Source of the DNA: Emergomyces orientalis
Lineage: Eukaryota > Ascomycota > Eurotiomycetes > Onygenales > Ajellomycetaceae
DNA: 64,000 nucleotides
Assembly (NCBI GenBank): GCA_002110485.1
Contig: MOWL01000089.1
Span: forward strand, 1,054,001 to 1,118,000
Reading direction: 5' to 3'
The notes under the pieces: model-generated
What the model was told of the DNA's origin: nothing
Databases searched by the model: none
The model's input: the letters and a program-made list of their open reading frames with translations, nothing else
Translations under genes and position numbers: made by a program
Shown: piece by piece, positions 10,302 through 23,304 of the stretch
Layout of the letters: each line of letters starts with the position of its first letter
Position numbering within the stretch: the first letter of the stretch is position 1

Positions 10302-13300
10302 TCATCTCCAGAACCTCAACTTCCCCGCCGTCCGCTTCACCGTCCAACCAGCCTCACTCGCCCAATCACTAACCGTCTCCCCAACACTCCTCCCAGCGGA
10401 CGTTCGCCCAACAGAGCTCCCCGCCCCACTAGACCCAGTCCTCGTACTGCCCCCACCGCCACTACTGCCACCAGACCCCAAAAACCCACCATACCCATAC
10501 CCTGTGCCCCCCGCCGCCTCAAATTTCATCTTCCCCTCCATAACCTGATGAACAACATTCAACACCGCAAACGCCCCAGACCCCAGCGCTCGAAACAGCG
10601 CCAGAGCCGCCACGCTCCACAACACAAAGGCTAGATACCCGTTATTGCCCGCGGACTTTTCCGTGAAGGACTCCGACACCGCCATGGCCAGGATCGCGTT
10701 CGCCACAACCCATACAGACACCATGTACGTGCGCACGGCGCGGTAGTAGTCTTCCTGCATCTGTGCCTCGGATGGCTCCGGTGGGGGTACTTCGAGCCTA
10801 TCACGCAGGTTGCGCAGCGACTCGTCGTACCCGCTATCAATATCAAGTTGCTCCGAGGGCATTTCTAGCTCGACGGTGGATGAGCCGGTGGTGCGCGCGG
10901 TGCCGAGGTCGGTGTGGATGACGTTGTCACCCTTTGTGCCCCAGGTGACATCGTGAGTGTTGCAGAATGCATAGACTTGCAAGGTGCAGATGTAGCTAGG
11001 TAGCAGGGCGAAATATTGCGCTGACGAGGTGAACATGTGCCAGGGATCTAGGTAGAGGAACGACATGAAAAAATACAGACCGATCGTTGAGAGGGTGGAG
11101 ACGATGATGTTGGTGAAGGTGTTGTTGCCCAGTTTTAGGCGTGCATCGAGCGGTTCCTTGCTGGATTTTAACTGCGTGACGACCATGTACAGGGCGGAAA
11201 AGACAGTGTAGATCATTATTACACAGTACACAACCATACCAGACATGAACATCTTTTTGGCTCTAAAGATGGAATTGTTAGTTACGCAGCTAATGGTGCG
11301 GGGAGGAAGGATGGAGGGAAGTTACATACCCCTGAGGTCGATTGCCCATCGACAAGATGAATTGAAGGCAAATAAGGAGCACGCAGGCATATCTTAATAT
11401 CACGAATATGTATTTCCCAATATTATGTCCGAAAGGGTCATTGATGGGGTCGGACAAGGCACCGGCAATGAAGTAGAAAGTGAGGTAGAAATTCGCCTAT
11501 ATATGTCAAAACGGATCAGTATCAGCTCGCACACCCACTCAGCAAGACGTTCAGATTTGGGTGCCTACTTACCAAGGAAAAGAAAGTAAATGCCAAGGAA
11601 ACAAACTGATACACAAATTCTATGTGCAATAGGATCTTCCTCGCAATGGTATGGTCCGTCCGCCAAATTTGCCGAAAATGAATGAGGGAATACACGGCCG
11701 CGAAAAACGCGCCATTGAGCCATCTTCGTCGTTGAGAGATGAACTCAGGCACAGTATCTACATAAGCAAAGAGAGATTAAAACATCGAACGCAGATAGAG
11801 ATCTGTCATCACGATTAGGAAAAATCAGGACATACCGGGAACATCAGTTTCCCCAACCGCACTTTTCACAAACTTCAAAACCCACTTTTCTTCTCGCTTG
11901 GCCACCAACTCCCAGCACAGAATCCGATCTTCCGCAAGGTACATATTGGCAGTAAACACATCTGCATTCTTCCCATGAAGCATTTCACCTTTGAAATACT
12001 GACTCAACGGCCCATGGCCTGTACTATCATTTTGCAGAGCATGGTATCGGTACGCACTCAACGCACCAGGGAGCACAGTAATGTATCCAAAAACAGACTC
12101 GAGCGGCTTATCCAGGATATTCGACATCTTATATTCAAAATTCTGAGACGCGACGAGCGGGTTAAACAAACCTAGCCACCCTTTCCCCTTGCCAGCCTTG
12201 ATCTCTCCAGCAGCTCCCGCGACGTTCGAGTCTTGATCGAATGCTTTCCAAAGATGATACAGAGCTGTGGGTGCGGGTTTGGTACCCACGTCAAGGAGAA
12301 TACAGACGTTCGGAGTCAAGGCGCGCCCGAACGCGTTGAAGAACCACCTGTGCGAATTGAGTTTCTTCTCATTGCGCTCTTTCAGACAGAAGATGATCTG
12401 ACACGGCATTATTCCCTTCTCTGCACCTTTAAATTTAAGATCCGGGTCCAAGGAGACCTGAGTGGTGTATTCATAAACGTGTGCATTGACCGGTTTCTGA
12501 TTTACCATGTTCTTTGCGATCCCATCCTGATAGACGCCCATTGCTGCAAGAGCATTCAATGTGCGCGGGTGTACCTTTTGTCTTCCATCAGCAATAATGC
12601 AGACGACAATTTTTTGCCAGCCATCTTTACCCCATGTTCGCGATTTAGTTCTGGAACAGAAATGGGTGATGTTTCGCATTATACCGTGCATGGTACGGGT
12701 GAAGTCAATCTCATTTTCGTTATACATGGTCACGCAGACAAACAACTCCGTTTCGCGCATAGTGCTGCCAATGTTCTGTCGTAGCTTATAACCTCTAACA
12801 GTAAAATCATCCGGATCGCAGGTGACGGCCGTATATCTCATATGTGTGAATTCGCGGTCATCTCGGCGGGGAAGAAAGCTGTGCAAAATTGTAGGGATTT
12901 TGCACTCCAAGATAAGCTCTCCGTTGATGAGCCTGACTTCCTTCCTCGTCATTTGCGCCTTGCGTACGCCTCTGCGCTCCTGGCGCCCAGTTGGCGCAGG
13001 ACCATAATGGACATTCAAGTTTGCCTCCTCATCCTCATCATCGTCCAAGTCCACCTTGCTCATTATGTCTTTCTCATCTGTAACAACCGTGGAGTCCGTG
13101 AGATATGAATCGAATGACTGCATGCTTGAACGAGCGTCGCTTCTTTGATTTACCGTTCTCCCTCCACCTCCAAAGGGGTCATCTCCATTATCACCATCGC
13201 CACCATCTCCGTCGGCAATATCAATACTTGCTTCGCCCGCAGATGAAGCCGGTGGCCCAGTAAATAACGGGGCTGGTGGTAGTGGCCGTCGCGGACTCCC

Positions 13301-14416
13301 ACCGTACCTTGAACTGGGAGTACCGGGTCTAGGGCTGCCGTTAATTTCTGGGGGATCATAATTCACACTTGATACAGACGCAGGAGCACGGGGTCGTGAC
13401 CACTCTGAGCCCCGCGATGGTGTCCAGGGCCTTGTCGGTGACCCTGATCGAGCGGGTAGATGGGGAACGTCTGATACGGGGTCCGAAGATAGCATACTGG
13501 GCGTTTGGCCAAGGCTAGACGATGGGCGGGAGGCAGGGAGGGATGAAGCGGAGGCGGATTGTTGGTGGAGCGGACGATATCGCTGGGGCGAGGGCCGAAC
13601 CATAGATATAGGGCTTCTAATGCGCGTATTGTCAGTCAGAATATCCGATTTGGGTTGTTCACTAGTAGTAGAGTCCACAGCCTTTAGATGCTTTTCTAGG
13701 GACGACAACGTAATTGACTTGGTAAGTCCATCCGGGCGATTGGGTAACATATGGACTTGGGGTTTGGGTGAGGCAAGGCGGAGCGGCTCTGGGGCCATAT
13801 CAAAAACACGAGGGTTTCTGTGACGTATGATCTTTGTCCTTTCTAGCTTGCCCTGGGTCGGACTACTTTCTTGATTGACGGATTCATCTTTCCAGGTGAC
13901 GCGCATATGTTTTTTAGTTGGAGATGGAATTGTTGGTAGACCCAACGTCTCACCAGTAGCTGCCATTGGGACAGGGTTAACCATAGGGGTAGGGCCCGGG
14001 GGAAAGGCGCCCTTATCTTGAGTGGGCTTAAAGGTCTCTTCGATTTTTTCACTTGCCATCGCGGAGCGATGAATACCCATTCCTGGAGTAGAAAATGGGG
14101 AACGAATAGTAAAAGGGGGAGAATCAGCTCCCAGGGTTACATACTGTTGACGGGAAGGCATGTTCTGGGGCCTTCTAAATCTTCCTGCGCTTCCTAAATC
14201 AGAAGTATCGTCTCCACCGCTCCCTAAATTGCTCCCGCCGGAGGGCAAAAGTCTCATAGACGCGGCATTGCTTCGTACAATTGCTGGGGTTGACGTTGTC
14301 ACACTATCGCCATTGTCATCAAAAACAGAAGATTCGCCAGGGAACGCATACGATGGAGGGTCTTCATCGTATGTTGGGGGCGCGGGTCGGTCGTGGGGGG
14401 ATGCGAACGGATCCAT
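10302..14416 (-). CDS. Chitin synthase, class I/II type
   Basis: A membrane glycosyltransferase of family GT2 that polymerises UDP-GlcNAc into cell-wall chitin. Four exons (11836-14416, 11573-11757, 11330-11496, 10302-11262) join in frame to 1297 residues. After about 490 Ser/Pro-rich residues comes the Chitin_synth_1N region (LINGELILECKIP), then the catalytic core with ETELFVCVTMYNENE, IADGRQK, LLDVGTKP, AEDRILCWELV and the hallmark QRRRWLNGAFF encoded by exon 2. Several membrane helices follow, ending near SVWVVANAILAMAV, then a Gly/Ser-rich tail ending KLRFWR. The ATG at 14416 gives MDPFASPHDRPAPPTYDEDP. The N-terminal extension is much longer than usual for the roughly 900-1000-residue class I/II enzymes. 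The family is certain; the exact class is not. Confidence 0.93.
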
Positions 14417-15285
14417 TGTTTTTATCTGGATCTTTGTCACGGTAATGACCAGGGTTTCCGGTGTGTTTTTTGGTTAAATATGGTATCGAAACTTTGTGAT
14501 AAGAGAATGAAATGTCGGGCTCTAAGCGGATAAAGTGTTAAAAAGATTTTGCAGAATGTTATATTAACATGTATCGTAAATCGTATTGAGATGCGATTTG
14601 TTGAATAATATGGAGTGGGATATCAAGTCCGCGGCGCAACTATAAAAGCCGTCGCAACGAAATCCAGCTGCTGCACAAGGTCAGTTTAAGCATCGCAACT
14701 TTGAAATGAAGCGGATATTGAAGTGTGCAACGTAAGAGAAAAAAAAAATAAAAGTAAGAAATGCGAAGTTACCAGAAGCTGTGCACGCCTAATCCGTCAG
14801 TCGCATCAGCCGCTGGGGGGTGGATTAAGCAAGGCGGTATGGCAGTGACGTATATAGATAGATGTTTATAGTGAGTGGGATACAGATATCATCTGAAGAA
14901 TCAATGAGGGGGTGATTCCAAAGGAATGCGCCTAACGTTTAACAAGACAAAAGCCTAACTAAAAGAATGACCATGCATTGATTGAGGATATAGGTCGCGG
15001 AGCGTGGTGCGAGGGAGGACGGTGGAACGAACAGTTTGAGAGCTGTTGCGTGATGACCAGGAGGAGGAGGAGGTATATCACGTGTATTTGTTGGTAAACT
15101 GGGGTTGCTGTGACAACGCCGCTTAGTGAAGCCGCAAACATCACAAACATCCAACTTTATTTGCAACGTCAACGTCAGTAACTATATACAAACACAAGTC
15201 ACATCAAACAATATTAGAAATACAGTACAACAACAACTTCCTTCAAATCGGAAAATAAAAATAAAAACTACTATGTAAATACAAC

Positions 15286-15318
<33 letters not shown>

Positions 15319-15323
15319 TAATC
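14417..15323. other. Intergenic region, chitin synthase promoter side
   Basis: Contains the upstream region of the chitin synthase gene and the trailer of the deaminase gene, both on the minus strand. No further gene is seen. A run of about 30 A lies at its right end. Confidence 0.5.
15287..15316 (+). repeat. Run of about 30 A
   Basis: An uninterrupted A tract lies 7 nt beyond the stop codon of the minus-strand deaminase gene, so it is poly(T) in the sense direction. It is one of four homopolymer A/T tracts of 24-30 nt in the window (also 16162-16188, 32331-32354 and 37265-37292). Confidence 0.9.
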
Positions 15324-15785
15324 CTACTCCTGATCCTTGAATATATACCCATACGGTAACAACTCCTTAATCCCCGCCGTCTTCACCCCCTTCCCCTCCC
15401 CCTCCCCCTCCCCACCAAGCCCCCCATCATCCAAAACAACCTCAACTTCCGGCCAATAATCAATCAAAACCTGCCTACACCGTCCACACGGACTCAACAC
15501 CCTCCGCCCCCGATCCCCAACCGCCACAACATGCGTCAACGTTAGCCTTGGCACCCCCTCTGCCGTCGCGGTGGCAGAAATAACCCCGCCAGCTGCCGCA
15601 TTACCCAGCATAACTAATTCCGCACACGGCCCGCCAGTGAAGTGATATACATTTACGCCGGTGAATATGCGGCCGTCGCTGGCAAGGCCGGCGCTGACGA
15701 CGGTGTGGTCTTCTTGTGCGGGTAGGCGGGTGAGGATTTCGTTGGCGGCCGCCAGGAGGGGTTTGACGGGGTGTGGTTGTGTCAT
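15324..15785 (-). CDS. Cytidine deaminase-like protein
   Basis: Zinc-dependent deaminases of this fold hydrolyse cytidine or deoxycytidine to uridine in pyrimidine salvage; some relatives act on blasticidin S. One exon encodes 153 residues. The zinc motifs are present: PCAELVMLGNA (Cys ligand plus catalytic Glu) and LSPCGRCRQVL (two Cys ligands). NVYHFTGGPCAE before the first motif is typical of the subgroup of small fungal deaminases. Between the second motif and the C-terminus there is an unusual Gly/Glu insertion (GGLGGEGEGEGKG) encoded by a simple repeat. The gene follows the chitin synthase gene on the same strand with about 900 bp between. Substrate is not certain. Confidence 0.85.
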   Translation of the reverse strand: MTQPHPVKPLLAAANEILTRLPAQEDHTVVSAGLASDGRIFTGVNVYHFTGGPCAELVMLGNAAAGGVISATATAEGVPRLTLTHVVAVGDRGRRVLSPCGRCRQVLIDYWPEVEVVLDDGGLGGEGEGEGKGVKTAGIKELLPYGYIFKDQE

Positions 15786-17399
15786 TTTTGATATATATAT
15801 ATATATATGCGTATATTTAATAGGGTGTCTTAGAGCTTTGCGATTTGGTGATTGGCGATTGGGGGTGTTTTTGTGGTTTCTGCTTAGAGCGGTAAGGAAG
15901 AGGAAGAGCCCCCTGCTTTATATTTTATTATTTAAAGATAGGTAAAAGGAAAGGGTGCAGTTATTTAATTTTTTTAATTTTTATTTCCTTTTTCTTTTGA
16001 TTTAAAAATAAACTGAAGGGGAGAAAAATACTTGTACAGTACTCCGTACAATAAATCTACATCCCAAAGGCGGGAATTTTTAGCAAGATAAACCAATGGA
16101 CACGATGAAAGCTATATAAACACTATCCCCAAAACGCTCCCCGACTCTAACCAATTTTGACTTTTTTTTTTTTTTTTTTTTTTTTTTTGGCGGGTGCAGG
16201 TGGGTTTCAGCATCCCCCTATTAGGGTTAGTTTGGGGCATGTTTGTTCCGAGTATGAACTGACTACATTCATACAAATGAAAGCTCCCAGTAAGAAAGAA
16301 ATCAGACGCAAAACTCCTCGTCTTTCAAACCATGGTTTCTAGAATAAATAAATACCCGTCCTAGGCAACTATATATTTTCATTTCCTCTTCTAATCGGTC
16401 ACCTACTCAAATCGCTCAGCATACATACTGAAGACGCCACCAAACAAAGATATTCATCAAGCAGTTCACACATACAGAAGATACAACAGATACATATATA
16501 TATATATATATGGAAATAAACCTATAAAATAGCTACTTACATCCTAGGTATATAGGAAACAAAAAAAGAAATAATAAATAATAATAATGCGACACAACGC
16601 CAGAGTTGAGAAGGTAAAACCAAATAAGTAATGAAATATAAAACAAACCATAACATAACATAACATTGAGTTTCGTTTGTGATAACTAAGAGGTATGACT
16701 TCATTATTAAAATAAAAAAGAAAGGGTTGATTCGTTGGGCAGGTTAAAGGAGAGAAACCAAGGAGGTATGAATAACATTTCGGACTTAACTATGAAAGGA
16801 GATGGGAGACGATTTAGGCTCTTTTTCTGCCTGTTAAAAAATATAAAAAAAGAACTGCCTCCCTTTCACCCTCGCCATCACACTCCACTCCCCACTCTCT
16901 TCGATTTAGATAGGAACTCGAATTTTTGGGCTTCAGTCCAGTCAATTCCAATCTGATTTGATGAATTTTCCGAAAGGTTTTGTTCTCTGGAACATTTTTG
17001 CACATTTTCCCGCCGTGTTTCTATTTTTCGGACGGCAGTGTCCATTTTTCATTTTCATTCTGATTATAAAGATATACCGAGTATTATGTTCCCTTCCGGC
17101 ATCGAGTTCGTTCACCATCGCACCGTTTTGTCTGGTCTGGTAAAAAGGGAAAGTAAGAGGGGGGAATTGAAGCCATGGCAAGTCTCCCCCTCTTGTAGGT
17201 ATAATGTTTCGAGTTATAAAATAAAGGATCGAGTCACAATAAATACCCTGTCGCGGGTTCAACGCATATGGAAAAAAATAAAAAAGGGCAAAAAAAAGGA
17301 AAAAAGGAAAGTTTAAACATGTCGATACCATTACGTTCGTTGAACCACGAAAACTCCGTTCGTTCGGGTTTAGGTGTTGCAAGCCACTATGCCACATTT
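15786..17399. other. Gene-free AT-rich intergenic region
   Basis: Holds a (TA)n tract near 15789-15806, a T27 run at 16162-16188, a (TA)n tract near 16495-16510 and the overlapping motifs GTACAGTAC and TACTCCGTA at 16034-16048. No reading frame looks like protein. Confidence 0.55.
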
Positions 17400-18525
17400 C
17401 TACTCTTCGCTGAGCAGTGGTTGGCGTTCGCGATCAGCCGAGTCAGCCGGTTCAGCGACGCTCCTGAAGAAGAAGTCTCTGCTGTGGTATTTGGCAACAG
17501 AGGTACTCAATGAGGTGACGAAGAAAACACCGAAAATCACGAACGCAAAGATCCACTGAAGCGAGATGATCTTGAGCGAGAACTGTTTGAGGGCCAGGGC
17601 TGCCGGGGGGGTTGGTGATCAGCAGATGCAGACGAGCATATACATATATTGAAAATCAAAGAATACCAAACTTACACAGCGTGAGCAAGCTCAAGGAATA
17701 CCCGTAAGCAAAATCGCCCCTACGAGCGATGTGGCTCTGACCAAAGACGAACATGACCCAGATGAAAACATTAGCCACAATCCTCTTGGCGGTATTATCT
17801 CCTCCAACAGCAACAGCTCCGTTCCAGAAGAGAGTCGATAGAGTCCACGCATAAGGACCAGCCACAGCGGGAAGATGGATATCCAGCGGCAGATCATGAT
17901 GTCTCCAGTAGACAATACCCTGACTGATCAAGTTGGCAATGTCGATGACCTCAGCGCCCCAGAACTTGGATCGAACCCAGAGAAGAATGAAAGCGAGGAC
18001 GAAGAGATTGTTGAGGATGTAGAAACCGGCGACATTTGCTGCGGCTGTTACTTTGGCAGGGTTCGCAGAGAACAGGTTTGCAATGTACCCTAGCTGGGAA
18101 AGCAGTAGAACGATCCTAAAAGAGATATTAGTGTCTGAATATTCTATATAAATTTGTATATATTTCCGGGAGGGCGAACCGGGTTCCTAAAATTAGCTAA
18201 AAGACTTAATAAAAGACTCACCAGAAAATACCCGTCACGACACTGTTCTGCGAAAACGCAGTTGGGTTTCGGTGTGTCTGTTCCCACACGGTGAATCCGT
18301 TGGGGACATCATCTGGCCTGCGGACAGAGTAGAATATGCCAAACACAACCACCAACAACCAAGAGATGGGAGTCAGGACCCGATATGCCGTAACGGCATT
18401 GTTGCTGAACGTGTCTCGTTTCGCAAACGGGTTGTCTATCGTTGATAAGAGTAGGAATTAGCATAGGGGGCATTAGCGAAGTAGAAGGGGGGAAGGGGGA
18501 GGGATATCAATATACATTGATGCAT
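17400..18525 (-). CDS. DUF1774-type multi-span membrane protein
   Basis: An integral membrane protein of a family found across filamentous ascomycetes and lacking a known function. Four exons (18516-18525, 18222-18435, 17676-18115, 17400-17599) join to 287 residues. The sequence opens MHQYNPFAKRDTFSNNAVTA, then hydrophobic segments such as SWLLVVVFGIFYSV, GIFWIVLLLSQLGYVANLFS and FYILNNLFVLAFILLWVRS. The conserved YWRHHDLPLDIHLP and FVFGQSHIARRGDFAYGYSL follow, and the end is RERQPLLSEE, a dileucine-like acidic tail. The first coding exon is only 10 nt, so the start is less sure than the rest. I count about seven or eight membrane helices. Family recognition is by memory of conserved blocks. 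Confidence 0.8.
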
Positions 18526-19683
18526 CCTTGGTTCTTTATCGATTTGGTTTAAAAGTACTAGTAATATCAACAACCAAGGCTGTTAAGGGCGAATTTGTGA
18601 ATATTGAAAATTTTGAAAAAAACAAAGTTCCTAAAAAGACAAAAAAACACGAATTTATGAAGTTGTCCGTTGGAGGGGAAATGGGTGAAGCAAGTGTCGC
18701 TGCCGCCGAACGCTGGAGTTATGTTTGTTGGATGGGGTGGCGGCAAGCAAGCTACGGATGACGCAAGAGTGTGGAGTGGATAGATAACTAACCCCCAGGT
18801 ATTTTTGGAGGGCAAGAAACTAGATCTAACCAGCTGCACGCAAAACCTCGCAGAAACACAACCAGTTAGAGGATGGAGGAGACGATAGGGAGAAGAAAAG
18901 ATGGCATATGAAGAAGAGAGGAGATGAGAAGAAGAGAGAAGAACAAAGATGTAGGATGTGTTTGAGGAGAGGAGAGGATGAGCAAAGAGGGGATTGACTG
19001 GCGTCCTTAGGTAACTAGAGGGTAACCCTAAGATGCGAGGAAACCACAACAGTCCCCTTTTTCCTTTGGTACCTCTACACAAAATACCTAGTACCTATCA
19101 ACTACGTGAGGCTAGTTAAGAATCAAGCCAGAATTCTGCACAATGCTCGTTAGTCCAGCTTAGTTCCTTTGGAGGCCTTGAGACCCCTCTTCCACTGCCC
19201 ATCTCAGAAGAAAAAAAGAATCAAGTAAAGGCTAATCCCACCCAATCACCACCACGAACCACCACCCATGGCGCACGGGGATGGTTTGACCGCTGCTGCA
19301 TTACGCTGCACACCCCCGCATTCTGTCCCAGATTTTCCCCACCAAAGGGACACACCCCAAGGGAAGCACCGTGACTTGATATCATCCAGCATTATCGTTG
19401 GCTACAAATTGATAAAAAAAAGAACGGGAAAAAAAGCCAGAGAAACCTTTTTTTTTTTGAAGAAAGAAATATTGCAATATAGAACTTACTACCTGAGCCA
19501 GCCAACATGGCCCCGTGCCATCCCGTTTGCCCATCACAGTTTCAAAAAGGTGGATGGTTTGGAGCGGCGAACGGGGGGGCAAAACATTGCCCAGGAATTA
19601 CTTGGGAAGGAGTTTCATTCACGGCCCCCATGTTTGCCCTTTGCTAATACTTATCCCAGTTGGAACGAAGAGTCACGGGCGCG

Positions 19684-19748
<65 letters not shown>

Positions 19749-22700
19749 GAGAGACAGAGACAGAGAGAGGGGAACCTTGGAGGCGAAGTCATTGAGCGCA
19801 GACATTTCCGGATGGGATTGGGGATGGGATGTGTTTATGCTTGAACATGGGGTGCAAGATAGAGATGTACTGTACATACGTGGTACATGGTACATGTAGA
19901 TGTACTGTACATTACATGTAACCCGTCCACCAGTTTAGTGTTTGGTTGTTTCTTTTTCTTTTTTCTTGCTTTTTGGCGGCAAGGGAAGAAATGTCACGAA
20001 GAACGAGTCCAGTCTAAACCGCGTTGGGAGGGGGTCTCGTGGGATGGGCTGCGGAGAGGGAAGAGGAGGGAGGGGGGGGAGAACTAAATTAAAAACTAAG
20101 TTTAGTTTAGTTTAGGGTAAATAGTTAAGTTTAACTAGGTTAACGGGTAAGACAATCCGATGGGGATAAATCTTTTGCATGTCCACCCGTGGATCATTGT
20201 TTGCGTTTCTTTCTTCCAACTGTATATCCCAGGCAACCAGGCATATCTACATACATACGTTCGTACACAAAAATGCCCTTATCAATATTCCTTTGTCAAT
20301 ACTGAGAGATAAAACAACGAAACAAATGTATGTACAGTACATGTGTGGTGCTGTACCTCTGCCTACCACTTTCTCACATGATAAAAATCAAGAAAACAAC
20401 GTAGGGCGCTGAACAAACTTGTCCTCAAGTGTATACTATATATATATATTCTTCTACTTCTACCTCTCCCCAACATCCTCCTCCTCTTCCACTTGATCCA
20501 TCCCAATAATATTTACTATCCAATAATGATGACATTCACCCCTTCAAAACTGCGGGGAAAAAAAAAAAAAAAAGAAATATTCAAATTCTTGGCAGATCAT
20601 CGTTACCGCCAAGCAAGTCCATTTTCTGAGTAGCTAAGCTAACTACGGGTCATGGGGCGCCCGTATTTTCTTCCCTTGCCCGCGACAGGCGGTTCATTAA
20701 TTTGAGACCTACACACTTCCTAACCTACCAGGAATCCGTCACTTAAGACGGAGTAAAGGGAATAGATATCTATCTGTTTTGCTATCTTTCTTTTCTTTGT
20801 TGAAGGAAAGAAAATTCAATATGTTCTCCAACTTGCCCCAGTATCTCCCCTCTTGCCATAGTATAGTATAGTGCGGTGGCTTTAACCAACAAGTAATCGC
20901 ATACGATAAACAACCCTGCCGCCGCTATAAAAATTGAGTCTTGAAGGAATACCATTCTCCATGTTCGGCGGCAAGACCCTGTATAATTGCTGGAATTTCC
21001 CTCCCGGGTACAAGTACTGTACCTACCTGATCGTCTTCTGCGTTTCTTGTCTCGTTGGACGAACAGTTAGTTCATTGGTCCCAATTAGTTAATTTTCTTC
21101 TAAAGACTTTATCTCTACCCAAAGTCATACATCAATAGGATCCTCCTCACTGTGGATGGAGGAGAGTATAGTAGATGCCGTAGGAATCTGTCCCCTTCTC
21201 CGAGCTGAACCGGGCCCTTTAATTAGTTAACTCATCAGTCAATGAATCTCCACTTGAAACGGTGCGGGCTCTCTCTATCTTGGGGTTGGCTTCCAGTTTT
21301 GTCTCCAGTGGGGGTCAAATTAGCATAGAGTCGTAGCACAGGGGGATTTGGAAAGTATATAGTTTAGCCAGCCTTTTCTCCCGCTTTGTTTCTGTCGCTC
21401 CAACTTCTCATTCTCTCCAGCCCACAAAGGTCAGCCCCAGCGTTGCGAACCGTCTGATGCCAAATATGAATTTATGAGACCAAGGAGTTAGAGGCTGATT
21501 TTAGTGACCAGCAGGACATTCTGGACGGAGAACAAGAACAACAACAGGACTGATCCAGGGAATAAGCACAGAAGCACAGTCATTCCAGTGTAGGGAATGA
21601 GATATTGCAAACTGTGCACGATTTACAGAGTGCTTTTCCCCCACATGGCTAGCCCGAGGCAGGGGCTTCCAGCATGGTACTATCATTTGCAAATGCTCTC
21701 ACTATCAAAGAAGATTCAGATGTGATTTCTGAAATACTTTGATGAAAATGTCTCTCTCTCCATTGCTTCTGAAGGTACACAACAAGGAGCTGGAGCTACT
21801 GGAGGGAGGCAAGAAAGCCCAACGAACACAAATGCAAAACAGAGCGAAACAAAAACACCCCCTGTGTCCATTTGCCAGCCAGAACGTCTGCCTGATCCAT
21901 ATCGACAAATGGCTACAGTTCAGACCATGTATCCATCAAAGTACGCCAAGTTTCTATCATCTGGAATGGGAATGGCCCCATCCCTCCAAGCCAGCTCCCC
22001 TGCCAGCACGACAAAGGCATTGCAAAATGCATGGGACATGTCTATTTCGATTTCAAACACTGGCTGTGTGGTTTTGAGCCATATTCCTCACCCCCCAAAT
22101 ACACGCTGGGGCTGGAGGCGTTTCAATTGGAAAGTCGCCCGTGGGAAATGCGAACTCGTCGATATTTTTTCTGCGTCACATACATCAGCAATATTGAATG
22201 AACTATGTGAAACCGTGAGGGGCGTCATTAAATGTAGTTTCCTCACGATACAAGGACCTGCCTGTAGACAACACTTGAGGTCTTTCGGATTTGAAGCCAT
22301 CGCGTCTATTTATGATAGGGAGAAGGGACAGGGCAGAAAGCTCACTATCGCCACGGGAGGTTTGGTTTGAGATGAATGGTTCATCCATCCGATTTGGACA
22401 CGGCCCTGCTTGCGCGATGCGATGTTGGACGAGATACAGGCGGCTGGAATTGGGCATTTTTGGTGGCCGGGTTTCGTGATGATCTGGATGAGAAGGATAC
22501 AAGCCCGAGAAAGAAAGAGATTTGGGCACATTTTGGCATGTATATTATATGTTTGTAGCATAATTTTAGCTGGTGCCTCCTCAAGCAACCTTTTCTACCT
22601 GTCTTGGATCCCAAATCCGATGGCAGCGCTAAGTAAGCCCTAAAATATCCAGGTGGGTTGGCTTGCTCCGTTGTTTCGCTGACAGCAGCCAACAGCCGTG

Positions 22701-23304
22701 GGTCTGAGACCCATTATTAGCCCCGATGATTCCTTTGCTTTCGCCGCTCGTCACGTAGGGTCGTAAAGTTGGCGGGGAGTCTCCCCCAGTCTCCCCATCC
22801 GGTCTCCATCCAGTCTCCATCCACCCCCTCTGCTCTCGCTGGCTCTCGCTGCCCTTGGTGTCCTGGCCCGGCTTGCCCCATTTGCTCCATCTGGCTCTAA
22901 CCGGCGCGGCCGCGGATACCTATCCGGCCCTTGCGCCCACTGGCCGAGATCTCCAGAAGCTCTGCTCTCCCTGCAGCCAAGACAGTTAGACAGCCAGCGA
23001 ATCCCAATAAAATCAGCCCCATTCGAGCTGCAACTCCTCGGGTTACTACTATATTAATTTTTTCTCTCTCCTTTAGCATACGGAACCTCACCCCAGACTA
23101 GCCACTTTGATCAAAAAGTTGTAGTAAAACTGGCAAACAAATCCCTCTTCCCTTTCTTCTTCTTCTTCTTCTTCTTCTTCTTCTTCTAATTAAACCCCTC
23201 CCTTCATTTCTACCCTCCATCTATCAACTCCCTCTCTCTCTTCCTCTCTCTCTCCCTGTGCATGTTTTGTTTGATCCAGCCGACCACCCTCTCCCAGCGC
23301 CATA
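18526..23304. other. Large gene-poor region of about 4.8 kb
   Basis: No convincing gene was found in six frames. It contains the (TA)n(GA)n microsatellite, an A15 tract near 20556, a TTTAG-like run near 20095-20115, a CTT repeat in the leader of the next gene (about 23154-23186), and four GTAC[A/T]GTAC motifs. Frames such as 21864-22370 have no family likeness and start at non-ATG codons. It may hold long leaders, non-coding RNA or relics. Confidence 0.5.
19684..19769 (+). repeat. Compound (TA)n(GA)n microsatellite
   Basis: About 30 nt of alternating TA pass directly into some 55 nt of mostly GA repeats with a few interruptions. It lies in gene-free DNA and is a likely length-polymorphic marker. 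Confidence 0.9.

Noticed and set aside
12233..12784. 183-codon plus-strand frame inside the chitin synthase gene
   Set aside because: It is the antisense shadow of the catalytic region, which is certain on the minus strand.
18567..19082. 171-codon minus-strand frame upstream of the DUF1774 gene
   Set aside because: It is Ser/Leu/Pro-rich pyrimidine sequence typical of leaders, not protein.
21864..22370. 168-codon plus-strand frame in the gene-poor region
   Set aside because: It has no conserved motif, overlaps equally long frames on the other strand and shows no sensible splice context.
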